Part shown: in pieces, positions 54,563 to 63,286 of the stretch
How positions within the stretch are numbered: position 1 is the stretch's first letter
Layout: the number at the start of each line of letters is the position of its first letter
Assembly (NCBI RefSeq): GCF_024385575.1
Contig: NZ_JANFMV010000001.1
Coordinates: 3,687,681-3,751,680 of the forward strand
Length of the DNA: 64,000 nucleotides
Source: Rhizobium sp. NRK18
GTDB taxonomy: Bacteria; Pseudomonadota; Alphaproteobacteria; Rhizobiales; Rhizobiaceae
Direction of reading: 5' to 3'
Position numbers and translations under genes: made by a program
Notes under the pieces: model-generated
Told to the model about the DNA's origin: nothing
Databases searched by the model: none
The model's input: the letters and a program-made list of their open reading frames with translations, nothing else

Positions 54563-55342
54563 ATGGCGACGAGCGTTGCAGTGGTGACGGGAGCGGCCGG
54601 GGACATAGGGCGGGCGGTCGCGCGCGCCCTTGCGGGCGACCATTATGCGGTCGTGCTCGCCGATATCGATGCGTCGGCGGCATCGGCGGCAGCAGCCGAC
54701 CTCTCGGATGGTCGCACCCGCTTCGAGCCGTTTGCCTGCGACATCACCGATCCGCAATCGACCGAAGCGCTGGCAGCCTTCGCATCGGGTCTCGGCTCGG
54801 TCACCACACTCGTCAACAATGCCGGTGCTGCGCGGGATATTTCGCTGCAGAGCACCACGACCGAAAACTGGCGCCGCGACATGGCGCTCAATCTCGACGG
54901 CTGCTTCCACTGCTTCAAGGCTTTCGAGGAGCCACTCAAACAGTCGCAAGGGTCGGTCGTCAACATCGCCTCCGTCAACGGCCTCGCCGTCTTCGGCCAT
55001 CCGGCCTACAGCGCCGCCAAGGCCGGCATGATCCATCTCACCCGGCTGATCGCGGTCGAATACGGCAAGTTCGGCATCCGAGCCAATGCGGTGGCGCCGG
55101 GCACGGTGCGCACGCAGGCCTGGGAGGCGCGCGCGGCGGCCAATCCGAACGTCTTCGAGGAGGCACGCCGCTGGTATCCGCTGCAACGCGTCGTGCCGCC
55201 GGAGGACGTGGCAAGCGCCGTGCGTTTCTTGGCCGGTCCCGCCGCCCGGTCGATCACCGGCGTCTGCCTGCCGGTCGATTGCGGTCTGACAGCCGGCCAG
55301 GCGGAGCTGGCGGCAACCTTCAGCCAGTCTGCCGATTACTGA
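54563..55342 (+). CDS. Short-chain dehydrogenase/reductase
   Basis: NAD(P)-dependent oxidoreductase of the classical SDR family, 259 aa. Cofactor motif VVTGAAGDIGRAVARAL (TGxxxGIG-like), NNAG in VTTLVNNAGAA, catalytic Ser in NIASVNGLAVFG and Tyr-Lys in HPAYSAAKAGM. It lies 23 bases after the RpiR gene and 33 before the GH20 gene, in the same direction, so they are probably co-transcribed. Substrate is probably a sugar or hydroxy acid. Confidence 0.93.
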   Translation: MATSVAVVTGAAGDIGRAVARALAGDHYAVVLADIDASAASAAAADLSDGRTRFEPFACDITDPQSTEALAAFASGLGSVTTLVNNAGAARDISLQSTTTENWRRDMALNLDGCFHCFKAFEEPLKQSQGSVVNIASVNGLAVFGHPAYSAAKAGMIHLTRLIAVEYGKFGIRANAVAPGTVRTQAWEARAAANPNVFEEARRWYPLQRVVPPEDVASAVRFLAGPAARSITGVCLPVDCGLTAGQAELAATFSQSADY

Positions 55343-55375
55343 ATTTCAAAACCTACCGATAAAAGAGCCCCGACC

Positions 55376-57295
55376 ATGACCATTCCGCAATTTCGCCTGG
55401 AAGCCGCCTGGGAACCCGTTGCCGGCACCTCCGGCAAGTTCCATTTTTCGCTGGTCAACCTCTCCGACGAGACGCTGACCGGCTTTCGCCTCTCCTACAC
55501 ATCGCTCACCCGCACGGCTGAAAAGCATGTCTGCGAAAATGCCCGTCTCACCCGGAAGGTCGCGAACTATCACGAATATGCGCCGCCGGAGGGTTTCACG
55601 CTCGCGCCCGGCGCAATCTGGTCCTTCACGGTCGAGGGGCTGACGCGCCCGGCAAAGCATGTGACGGACGGCGCGAAATCCGCCTATGTCACGACGGCGG
55701 ACAACCGCCATCTGGCGATGGCGATCGGCGACCTCATGCTGAAGGGAGCCGAAAGCCGGACGCCGCCACGACTGCTGCCCGACGGCAAGACGGACGAACC
55801 CTTTTCGCTCCTGCCCTGGCCGCGTGAAAGCACGCTGGAACCCGGTGACGCGGTGCCGGTAGCGCTCTATCCGGCAGCAGGAAGCACCGCCGCCGATGTT
55901 GCGGCCATGGCGGCGATCCAGGGGCTTTACCAGCGGCTCTTCCCGGTCGACCACCTGCCCTTCTCACTGGTCGCGGTCGATGGCGGTATTGCAGTCACCT
56001 TTGCCGAAAAGCCGGGACACGCTGATGAAGCCTACGAGATCGCCTTCGAGCCCGGCGGCATCCAGCTCGCCTATGGCGGCGCTGCCGGCCGGCAATACGG
56101 CCTGACCAGCCTTGCGCAACTGCTGCATGGTGCCCGTCCCGGCGGCAGCGGCTTCCGCTTCCCGAAGTCCGGACGCGTCTCCGACAGCCCGCGCTATGGC
56201 TGGCGCGGTTGCCATCTCGACGTCTCCCGTCAGTTCATCCCGACGGCGGACGTGCTGCGCTTCGTAGATCTCCTCGCCTGGCACAAGCTCAACATCTTCC
56301 ACTGGCACCTGACCGACGACGAGGCGTGGCGCCTGGAGATCAAGGCCTATCCGGCGCTGACCGACACAGGCGCCCGCCGCGGTCCCGACGAACCGCTGAT
56401 CCCACAGCTCGGCGACGGAGCCGAACCGCGCCATGGCTTCTACAGCCAGAAGGAGGTGCGCGCGATCGTCGCCCATGCTGCCTCGCTCCATATCGAGACG
56501 GTGCCCGAGGTCGACATTCCCGGCCATTGCACGGCGGTTCTCATCACTTATCCGGACCTGACCGATGGTCAGGAAGCCCCCGACAGCTATCGCTCCGTCC
56601 AAGGCTATCCGAACAACGCGCTGAACCCGGCGATCGAAGCGACCTATGACTTCCTCGGCAAGGTGTTCGACGAGATGGTCACGCTCTTCCCGTCCGAATA
56701 CATTCACATCGGCGGCGACGAGGTGGCCGACGGCTCGTGGCTGAAGTCGCCCCTCGCCCGCGCCCTGATGGACAAGGAAGGTCTTGCCGGGACGTTCGAG
56801 CTGCAATCGCATTTCATGAAGCGGGTCAAGGCGATGCTGGACGCGCGCGGCCGAAAGCTTGCCGGCTGGAACGAGGTCGCTCACGGCGGCGGCGTCAGCC
56901 CCGACGGCACGTTGCTGATGGCGTGGCAGAACCCGGAGGTGGGGATAGAGCTTGCACGCGAAGGCTACGACGTGGTGATGACGCCCGGCCAGGCCTATTA
57001 TCTTGACATGGTGCAGGCCGAGGAATGGCAGGAGCCGGGCGCCAGCTGGGCCGGAACGGTGCCGCCGGCGCATACTTACGCCTACGAGGCGGAAGGCGAA
57101 TTCCCTGAGGCGCTGAAGGGCCGGCTGCGCGGCATCCAGGCCTGCATCTGGACCGAGAACTTCATCTCGCGCGCCTACTTCAACCATCTGGTCTTCCCAC
57201 GCCTCAGCGCCATTGCCGAGGCCGCCTGGACGCCAAGAGAGCGCAAGGACTGGCTGCGTTTTGCGGCGATCGCACCGCTTTCACCGACGCTTTGA
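55376..57295 (+). CDS. Beta-N-acetylhexosaminidase (GH20), cytoplasmic
   Basis: Glycoside hydrolase that removes terminal N-acetyl-hexosamine residues, 639 aa. An N-terminal beta-sandwich region (about 1-160) and a GH20b domain precede the catalytic TIM barrel, which shows RYGWRGCHLDVSRQF, HWHLTDDEAWRLEI and the catalytic pair in YIHIGGDEVADGSW (Asp-Glu). No signal peptide is visible at MTIPQFRLEAAWEPV, so it should act on oligosaccharides already imported by the ABC system. It ends ten bases before the second M81 gene. Confidence 0.93.
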   Translation: MTIPQFRLEAAWEPVAGTSGKFHFSLVNLSDETLTGFRLSYTSLTRTAEKHVCENARLTRKVANYHEYAPPEGFTLAPGAIWSFTVEGLTRPAKHVTDGAKSAYVTTADNRHLAMAIGDLMLKGAESRTPPRLLPDGKTDEPFSLLPWPRESTLEPGDAVPVALYPAAGSTAADVAAMAAIQGLYQRLFPVDHLPFSLVAVDGGIAVTFAEKPGHADEAYEIAFEPGGIQLAYGGAAGRQYGLTSLAQLLHGARPGGSGFRFPKSGRVSDSPRYGWRGCHLDVSRQFIPTADVLRFVDLLAWHKLNIFHWHLTDDEAWRLEIKAYPALTDTGARRGPDEPLIPQLGDGAEPRHGFYSQKEVRAIVAHAASLHIETVPEVDIPGHCTAVLITYPDLTDGQEAPDSYRSVQGYPNNALNPAIEATYDFLGKVFDEMVTLFPSEYIHIGGDEVADGSWLKSPLARALMDKEGLAGTFELQSHFMKRVKAMLDARGRKLAGWNEVAHGGGVSPDGTLLMAWQNPEVGIELAREGYDVVMTPGQAYYLDMVQAEEWQEPGASWAGTVPPAHTYAYEAEGEFPEALKGRLRGIQACIWTENFISRAYFNHLVFPRLSAIAEAAWTPRERKDWLRFAAIAPLSPTL

Positions 57296-57305
57296 GGAGA
57301 TGACC

Positions 57306-58745
57306 ATGCGCATCGCATTCGGCGGCATTCACACGGAATGCTCGACATCCTCCTCGGTCCTGATGACGGAAGAGGATTTTCGTGTCGTCAGGGGCGAGGA
57401 TCTTCTGTCCGACGCACGGTTCCAGTTCATGGCGGGTTCCGGCATGGACTGCCTGCCGCTCATGCACGCCCGCGCGGTGCCGGGCGGCCCTGTGTCACGC
57501 AAGATTTACGAAGCATTGAAGGCGGAATTCCTGGAGCGGCTTTCGGCCGTGCTTCCCGTCGACGGGCTGTACCTCGCCATGCATGGCGCCATGAATGTCG
57601 AGGGCATGGACGACGCCGAGGCCGACTGGATTGCGGCGGCCTCGGACCTCGTCGGACCGGATTGCATCGTTGCAGCGAGCTACGACCTGCACGGCAATGT
57701 CAGCCAGCCGATCATCGACCGGCTGGACATTTTTGCAGCCTATCGAACGGCGCCCCATATCGACACGCAGGAAACGATGGAGCGGGCGTTCGCCATGCTG
57801 GTCGAGGCGCTGACATCCGGCGTTAAGCCCGGCATTGCCTGGGCAAAGATCCCGGTGCTGCTGCCGGGCGAGAGAACCTCGACGGAAGACGAGCCGGCCA
57901 AGGGGCTTTACGCGCTGTTGCCGGAGATCGACCGCATTGACGGCATTCTCGATGCCAATCTGATGGTCGGCTATGTCTGGGCGGACGAACCACGGGCAAC
58001 GGCGGCGGCAATCATGACGGCGACGGACGCGGCAACGGCGGAAAGGGAAGCGGAGAAACTGGCGGCGGCCTACTGGAATGCGCGGGCGGACTTCCGCTTC
58101 GGGCCGGCGACGGGTTCGCTCGAGGACATGCTGGCCATCGCATCGCGGGCGGAAACGAAGCCGATCATTCTTGCCGATTCCGGTGACAATCCCACCGGCG
58201 GTGGGGTCGGCGACCGGGCGGATGTGCTTGCGGCACTGACCGCTGCCGGCTGGCAGGACGCGCTCGTTGCCGGCATCTGCGACCGGCCATCGGTGGAGGC
58301 CTGCTTTGCCGCCGGCGAAGGACAGAGCGTGACGCTGACCATCGGCGGCAGCCTCGATCCGGCGAGCCGGGCGGTCACGGTCGAGGCGCGTGTCGTGCGG
58401 CTGGACGATCCGGGCGAGGCTTCCGAGCGACAGGCCGTGGTGGCGATCGGCGGCATCACCGTCGTCCTGTCGGCACGCCGCCGCCCCTATCACAACATCG
58501 CCGATTTCACGCGGCTCGGCCTCGATCCGAAATCCGTCCGGCTGCTGGTGGTCAAATCCGGCTATTTGTCGCCGGAGCTGGCGCCGATCGCCAATCCCAA
58601 CCTGATGGCGCTGACGGACGGTTCGGTCAACCAGGACATCGAGGCGTTGGCGAATGCGCGCCGGCTGCGACCTACCTATCCGTTCCAGAAGGATTTCGAT
58701 TTCAAGCCGGTGGCGGTGCTGTCGAAACGATGGCAGACGCGCTGA
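57306..58745 (+). CDS. M81-family metallopeptidase (MlrC-like), copy 2
   Basis: Second MlrC-like enzyme, 479 aa. Start chosen at the ATG at 57306, six bases after GAGGAG. MRIAFGGIHTECSTSS carries the HTEC variant of the ETNTF metal motif, LAMHGAMNVEGMDDAEAD the next block, and ILADSGDNPTGGGVGDRADV the conserved DNPTGGG loop. Only about a third of the sequence looks similar to copy 1 by eye, so they are paralogues with separate substrates rather than a recent duplication. It meets cutC end to end. Confidence 0.9.
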   Translation: MRIAFGGIHTECSTSSSVLMTEEDFRVVRGEDLLSDARFQFMAGSGMDCLPLMHARAVPGGPVSRKIYEALKAEFLERLSAVLPVDGLYLAMHGAMNVEGMDDAEADWIAAASDLVGPDCIVAASYDLHGNVSQPIIDRLDIFAAYRTAPHIDTQETMERAFAMLVEALTSGVKPGIAWAKIPVLLPGERTSTEDEPAKGLYALLPEIDRIDGILDANLMVGYVWADEPRATAAAIMTATDAATAEREAEKLAAAYWNARADFRFGPATGSLEDMLAIASRAETKPIILADSGDNPTGGGVGDRADVLAALTAAGWQDALVAGICDRPSVEACFAAGEGQSVTLTIGGSLDPASRAVTVEARVVRLDDPGEASERQAVVAIGGITVVLSARRRPYHNIADFTRLGLDPKSVRLLVVKSGYLSPELAPIANPNLMALTDGSVNQDIEALANARRLRPTYPFQKDFDFKPVAVLSKRWQTR

Positions 58746-59471
58746 TCAGAGCGCGTCGATCTTCGTCTTCAGCGCCCGCACGCTCGTCTCGTCGGTCTTC
58801 TTCGGATTGGTGGGCGCGAAGCCGAGTTCGATGACCTTGGGATTGCTGACCGGGACGGAGACGGAACAGGAGCCGTGGATTTCGTTCGTCTTCAAGCGCG
58901 GCAACAGCACGTCGATCGTTTCCGAATTGACGCCGGAGCCGGGCATGATGGAAATGCGGCCGGCCGCCACTTCGATTGCCCGCTCAAGAACATCGACGCC
59001 CTCCGGCGCGGTGCGCTTGCCACCGGAGGTCAGGATCCGTTCGAAGCCGAGCGAGATCGCCATCTCGACGGCCTCGTCGAAATCCGGGACAAGGTCGATC
59101 GCCCGGTGCAGCGTCATGCCGAGCCCTTCGGAATGACCGGTGAGGATCTTTAAAAGATTGTAGTCGAGGCGGCCGTCAGGAAGGGTCGCGCCGAGCACGA
59201 CGCCGTCGACGCCGGCGCGCCGGACCATGTCGATTTCGCGCATCAGCATCGAGAACTCCGATTCGGAGTAGACAAAGTCGCCGTCGCGCGGGCGGATCAT
59301 GGCATAGCAGGGAATGGAGAGATTGACGGCAGCGGCGATCAGGCCCGGTGTCGGCGTCAGCCCGCCGATGGAGAGCGCGCTGCAGAGTTCCAGCCTGCCC
59401 GCTCCTCCGCGGTAGGCCGCCATCATGCCGATTTCATCATCTATGCAAACTTCGAGAATACGTTCAGCCAT
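58746..59471 (-). CDS. cutC: CutC-family protein
   Basis: TIM-barrel protein of the CutC family, 241 aa from the ATG at 59471. LEVCIDDEIGMMAAYRGGAG and RLELCSALSIGGLTPTPGLI are the family's opening. VLGATLPDGRLD, MTLHRAIDLVPDF and ILTSGGKRTAPEG follow. It was named for copper handling, but here it sits beside a hexosaminidase and sugar genes, which fits reports of CutC genes linked to amino-sugar use. Copper function should not be assumed from the name. Confidence 0.9.
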   Translation of the reverse strand: MAERILEVCIDDEIGMMAAYRGGAGRLELCSALSIGGLTPTPGLIAAAVNLSIPCYAMIRPRDGDFVYSESEFSMLMREIDMVRRAGVDGVVLGATLPDGRLDYNLLKILTGHSEGLGMTLHRAIDLVPDFDEAVEMAISLGFERILTSGGKRTAPEGVDVLERAIEVAAGRISIMPGSGVNSETIDVLLPRLKTNEIHGSCSVSVPVSNPKVIELGFAPTNPKKTDETSVRALKTKIDAL

Positions 59472-59559
59472 CAGCGCTCCCACTCCTCTTGGGTGGCAAA
59501 GAACTTATGGCCTGGGGGCGGCGTGACAACCGCCTCCAGCGCATAGCTTCTATTCGCAA

Positions 59560-60696
59560 TCAGAGGAGCTGGCGCTTCGACAGGTTGCGCATCAGCGCCG
59601 AGACGCCGAAGGTCCAGGGGTCACATTCCGTCGAAAGCCGCACGCGATTGCTGAGTGCGCCGAGGCGATCATTGGAGATCGTCACGACGTCATCGCCCTT
59701 GTGCGTGAAGCCCTGCCCCGGATTGTCCCGGTCTTCCACGGGCGCAAACAGGGTGCCGAGGAACAGCATGAAACCGTCGGGATACTGGTGATGCCGGCCG
59801 ATCGTCTGGGCGACCAGATCGAGCGGATCGCGGCTGATCTCCTTCATCGAGCTCTTGCCGTGCAGTACGTAGCCGTCGGTTCCCTCGATCAGGAGATCCA
59901 GTTCGGCCTGCCGGACATCGTCGATTGCGTAAGTCTCGTCGAACAAACGGATGAACGGGCCGATGGAGCAGGAGGCATTGTTGTCCTTGGCCTTGCCGAG
60001 CAGGAGGGCCGAGCGGCCCTCGACGTCACGCAGATTGACGTCGTTGCCGAGCGTGGCGCCCTTGACCTCGCCGCGGCTGTTGACCGCCAGCACGATCTCC
60101 GGCTCGGGATTGTTCCACTTCGAGACGGGATGAAGACCCACATCCGCACCATGACCGACAGACGACATGACCTGCGCCTTGGTGAAGACCTCCGCATCCG
60201 GACCGATGCCGACCTCGAGATATTGTGACCAGACGCCCTCCTCGATCAGCGCCTGCTTGACCCTTTCCGCGTCCGGCGAACCGGCCTTAAGGTTGCGCAG
60301 GCTGTCGCCGATGATGGCGGTGACCTTCTCGCGGATCTTCAGCGCGAGGGCCGCATTGCCGGCGGCGCGTTCCTCGATCACGCGTTCGATCATCGAGCGG
60401 GCGAAGGTGACACCGCAGGCCTTGACCGCCTGCAGGTCACAGGGCGCCAACAACGTCAAAGCCTTGCCCTGCGGTGCGTCGAGCAGATCCGCGACCGAAC
60501 ACAGCGCTTCACCCTTCGCCGTGCGGGCGTAGGCGGCCGGATCCTCCTTTTCCAGAAGATCGCGCATGGTCGGGGCATCCTTACCGGTGATATCGACCAC
60601 CTCGCCGTCGCGCAAGACGACCAGAGCCGGGCCATCGATATCCCGGCGCCAGACGCGCCCAACGAAAAGTCCGGTAGTAAAATCCTGCGCCAACAT
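59560..60696 (-). CDS. Fumarylacetoacetase-family hydrolase/isomerase
   Basis: FAH-superfamily enzyme of 378 aa. The ATG at 60696 with GGAGAAGG upstream is chosen; the frame is open 57 codons further but unsupported. The fold's metal-binding core lies in the second half: KWNNPEPEIVLAVNSRGEVK (Glu ligands), LGNDVNLRDVEGRSALLLGK (Asp) and KAKDNNASCSIGPFIRLFDE. The family hydrolyses or decarboxylates keto acids, often in sugar-acid or aromatic catabolism. It is divergent from the chemoreceptor gene, separated by 189 bases. Confidence 0.85.
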   Translation of the reverse strand: MLAQDFTTGLFVGRVWRRDIDGPALVVLRDGEVVDITGKDAPTMRDLLEKEDPAAYARTAKGEALCSVADLLDAPQGKALTLLAPCDLQAVKACGVTFARSMIERVIEERAAGNAALALKIREKVTAIIGDSLRNLKAGSPDAERVKQALIEEGVWSQYLEVGIGPDAEVFTKAQVMSSVGHGADVGLHPVSKWNNPEPEIVLAVNSRGEVKGATLGNDVNLRDVEGRSALLLGKAKDNNASCSIGPFIRLFDETYAIDDVRQAELDLLIEGTDGYVLHGKSSMKEISRDPLDLVAQTIGRHHQYPDGFMLFLGTLFAPVEDRDNPGQGFTHKGDDVVTISNDRLGALSNRVRLSTECDPWTFGVSALMRNLSKRQLL

Positions 60697-60885
60697 GGCC
60701 TTCTCCTCATCCTGTTTCGAGGGACACTCATAAGGCGACCATCGGCAAAACGTCAACGCCGTAGCAAGCTCACCGAGCCAATCGTCAATACTTACCCGGC
60801 TGCTTAACCGCTTGATAAGGCATTCTGCAAATAATGCCCGGGATTTGAGGGCGTTCGTGCGCCACACTGTATTGGGGGGCCATTG

Positions 60886-63162
60886 GTGAAAAATCCGGTT
60901 CGAAATATTCCGCTATTCCAATTCTCGTCGATCAAGGCGAAGTTTGCCTTGCTGGTCATCGGAGCAACACTGGTCTCATGCCTGTCCGTGGGACTGCTGA
61001 GTTATGAGATCGGGAAGCAGGGCCTCATCGAGGCAAGCGAACTTCGCCTCGCGTCGATCGCCGGCAACCAGGCCAAGGACGTCTCCAACTATGTCGTGCG
61101 CGTCAACCAGACCCTTAGTGACATCGGACAGAACACGGCTGTCGCCGACGCGGTCGACAACATCGCCTCCATCATGTCGTCCGAGCGTGACAATATTCTC
61201 AAGACATTTTCTCCGGCCGGTGCGACGCTTGAGCAGCGCGTCAAGGAAGACGGCTCCTCGACCAAACTCATCTACGGCATGCGCCATTCGACAATCCACA
61301 GCTCGCTCGTCTCCGCATGGAAGAACGCCAAGGTCAGCGACATCTATGTCGTCAATCAGGACGGCCTGATCGTCTACTCCGTCACCAAGGGCCGCGAATT
61401 CCTGCAGAGCGTCAAGGACCCGGGCAACGAGCCGCTGGCCAAGATCGTAGAGGAAGCCGGCAAGAGCACAGAGACCAAGGACTTCGTCGAGGGCTTCCAG
61501 CCCTACAAGGCCGAGGACGGCGACGTATCGGCATTCATCGGCCGCCCGCTCGAAATTCTCTACTGGGGCAAGCCCACCCGCAAGGGCTTCGTGATCGTCC
61601 GCGTTTCCAGCACCAAGCTGGCACAGGTTGTCGAACCGGAGGGTCTTGGCTCGACGGTCGACGCAGGCTTCCTGCTGACGAAGGACGGCATCTTGCGCGC
61701 CGGCGCCGCCAGCTTCGCCAAGGACGGCAAGGCTCCCGCGGATCTTGCCGCTGCCGCCGGCCAGTCCTCCTCCGGCTCGCTGCTCGCCTCCGACGATCAG
61801 GGCTCCTTCTTCTATTCCTATCTGCCGATCTCGCTGTTCGGCGAAAACGACATGCTTGTCGTCGGCCAGGAAGAAAGCAAGGTTCTGGCCGCTTCGACCA
61901 AGCTGGCGCAGTCGGCCGTGGTCGCCACACTTGCCGTGCTCGCCATCATGGGTCTCGTCGGCGCGTTCGTCGCCGCTCGCATGACCCGGCCGCTGACCAA
62001 GCTCGCCGAACTGATGAACCGCCTGAATGCCGGCGACAAGTCGATCGTCATCGAGGGCGTCGACCGCAAGGATGAAATCGGCACCATGGCGCGGGCACTG
62101 GAATCCTTCCGCAACAGTGCGCTCGAAAAGGATGCGATGGAAATCAACGCAGCCGAGAAGAACCGTGAGATCGAATCCGAGCGCGTCCAGCGCGAGGCGG
62201 AAAAGGCGCGGAGCGCCGCCGATCTCGAGGCGGCGGTCGCAGCCCTTGCCAGCGGTCTGAAGAACCTCGCCGGCGGCCGGCTCAGCCACCGGATCAACAT
62301 GCCGTTCGTCGCCAGCCTCGACCAGCTGCGCGTGGACTTCAACCTGTCCATGCAGCAGCTCGAAGAGACGATCGGCGCCATCGGCGAAAGCGTCGACACG
62401 ATCAGCGGCGGCTCGGCCAGCCTGAAGACCGCGTCCGAAAGCCTGTCGCAGCGCACCGAGCGGCAGGCAGCCGCGCTCGAGGAAACGGCGGCGGCACTCG
62501 GCAGCATCACCGAAACGCTGAAGGAAACGCGCGGACGCTGCGAACATGCGGAAGCCGTCACCACTCAGACGACGCAGCAGGCAAGCGCTTCCGCCTCAAT
62601 CGTCCGTGAAGCCATCTCGGCGATGGACAAGATCGAAAACTCCTCGCAGCAGATCCGCCAGATCATCGACGTGATCGACCAGATCGCCTTCCAGACCAAC
62701 CTGCTGGCGCTCAATGCAGGCGTCGAGGCGGCCCGCGCCGGCGATGCCGGCAAGGGATTTGCCGTCGTCGCGCAGGAAGTCCGCGAGCTTGCCCAGCGTT
62801 CCGCCGCGGCGGCCAAGGACATCAACGCCCTGATCAACGGTTCGGCTGCCGACGTCGAGAACGGCGTCGCGCTGGTACTGAAGACCGGCGAGGGCCTGAC
62901 CAAGATCGAGGAAGGCATCCAGGCGATCAGCGCCGAGATCAACGGCATCGTCTTGGCCTCGCGCGACCAGTCCGAGCGTCTGGGCGAGATCAACTCGACC
63001 GTTGTCTCTCTCGATCAGGTCACGCAGCAGAACGCGGCGATGGTCGAGGAGACCACCGCATCGGCCCACAGCCTCGACAGCGAGAGCATCGTGCTCAGTC
63101 AGCGCATCAGCCACTTCCAGATCGGAGATGGACGGACACGCGCCATCGGCCGCGCTGCCTGA
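60886..63162 (+). CDS. Methyl-accepting chemotaxis protein
   Basis: Transmembrane chemoreceptor of 758 aa. A GTG at 60886 is used; a TTG at 60883 adds one residue. The first transmembrane helix is about residues 15-35 (FALLVIGATLVSCLSVGLLS). The extracellular dCache-like sensor runs from about 40 to 340, and the second helix AVVATLAVLAIMGLVGAFV is near 345. HAMP follows (MTRPLTKLAELMNRLNAGDK). The signalling hairpin tip is IAFQTNLLALNAGVEAARAG with AVVAQEVRELAQRSAAAAKD. No C-terminal CheR pentapeptide is present. A strong terminator follows. Confidence 0.95.
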   Translation: MKNPVRNIPLFQFSSIKAKFALLVIGATLVSCLSVGLLSYEIGKQGLIEASELRLASIAGNQAKDVSNYVVRVNQTLSDIGQNTAVADAVDNIASIMSSERDNILKTFSPAGATLEQRVKEDGSSTKLIYGMRHSTIHSSLVSAWKNAKVSDIYVVNQDGLIVYSVTKGREFLQSVKDPGNEPLAKIVEEAGKSTETKDFVEGFQPYKAEDGDVSAFIGRPLEILYWGKPTRKGFVIVRVSSTKLAQVVEPEGLGSTVDAGFLLTKDGILRAGAASFAKDGKAPADLAAAAGQSSSGSLLASDDQGSFFYSYLPISLFGENDMLVVGQEESKVLAASTKLAQSAVVATLAVLAIMGLVGAFVAARMTRPLTKLAELMNRLNAGDKSIVIEGVDRKDEIGTMARALESFRNSALEKDAMEINAAEKNREIESERVQREAEKARSAADLEAAVAALASGLKNLAGGRLSHRINMPFVASLDQLRVDFNLSMQQLEETIGAIGESVDTISGGSASLKTASESLSQRTERQAAALEETAAALGSITETLKETRGRCEHAEAVTTQTTQQASASASIVREAISAMDKIENSSQQIRQIIDVIDQIAFQTNLLALNAGVEAARAGDAGKGFAVVAQEVRELAQRSAAAAKDINALINGSAADVENGVALVLKTGEGLTKIEEGIQAISAEINGIVLASRDQSERLGEINSTVVSLDQVTQQNAAMVEETTASAHSLDSESIVLSQRISHFQIGDGRTRAIGRAA

Positions 63163-63168
63163 ATTTCC

Positions 63169-63203
63169 TGCCCCCGTGACCTGCTCACGGGGGCATTTTT
63201 TTT
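63169..63203 (+). terminator. Rho-independent terminator after chemoreceptor gene
   Basis: TGCCCCCGTGA (63169-63179) pairs with TCACGGGGGCA (63185-63195), a perfect 11-bp stem with a 5-base loop, followed by eight T residues (63196-63203). Confidence 0.95.
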
Positions 63204-63286
63204 GCCTCGAGGAAAGCAGCAAATTCTTAAACCTATTGTTGCACTGTTGCCGAGGATAGTCGTGAAATAATCCGGTCTCTGGCTGA

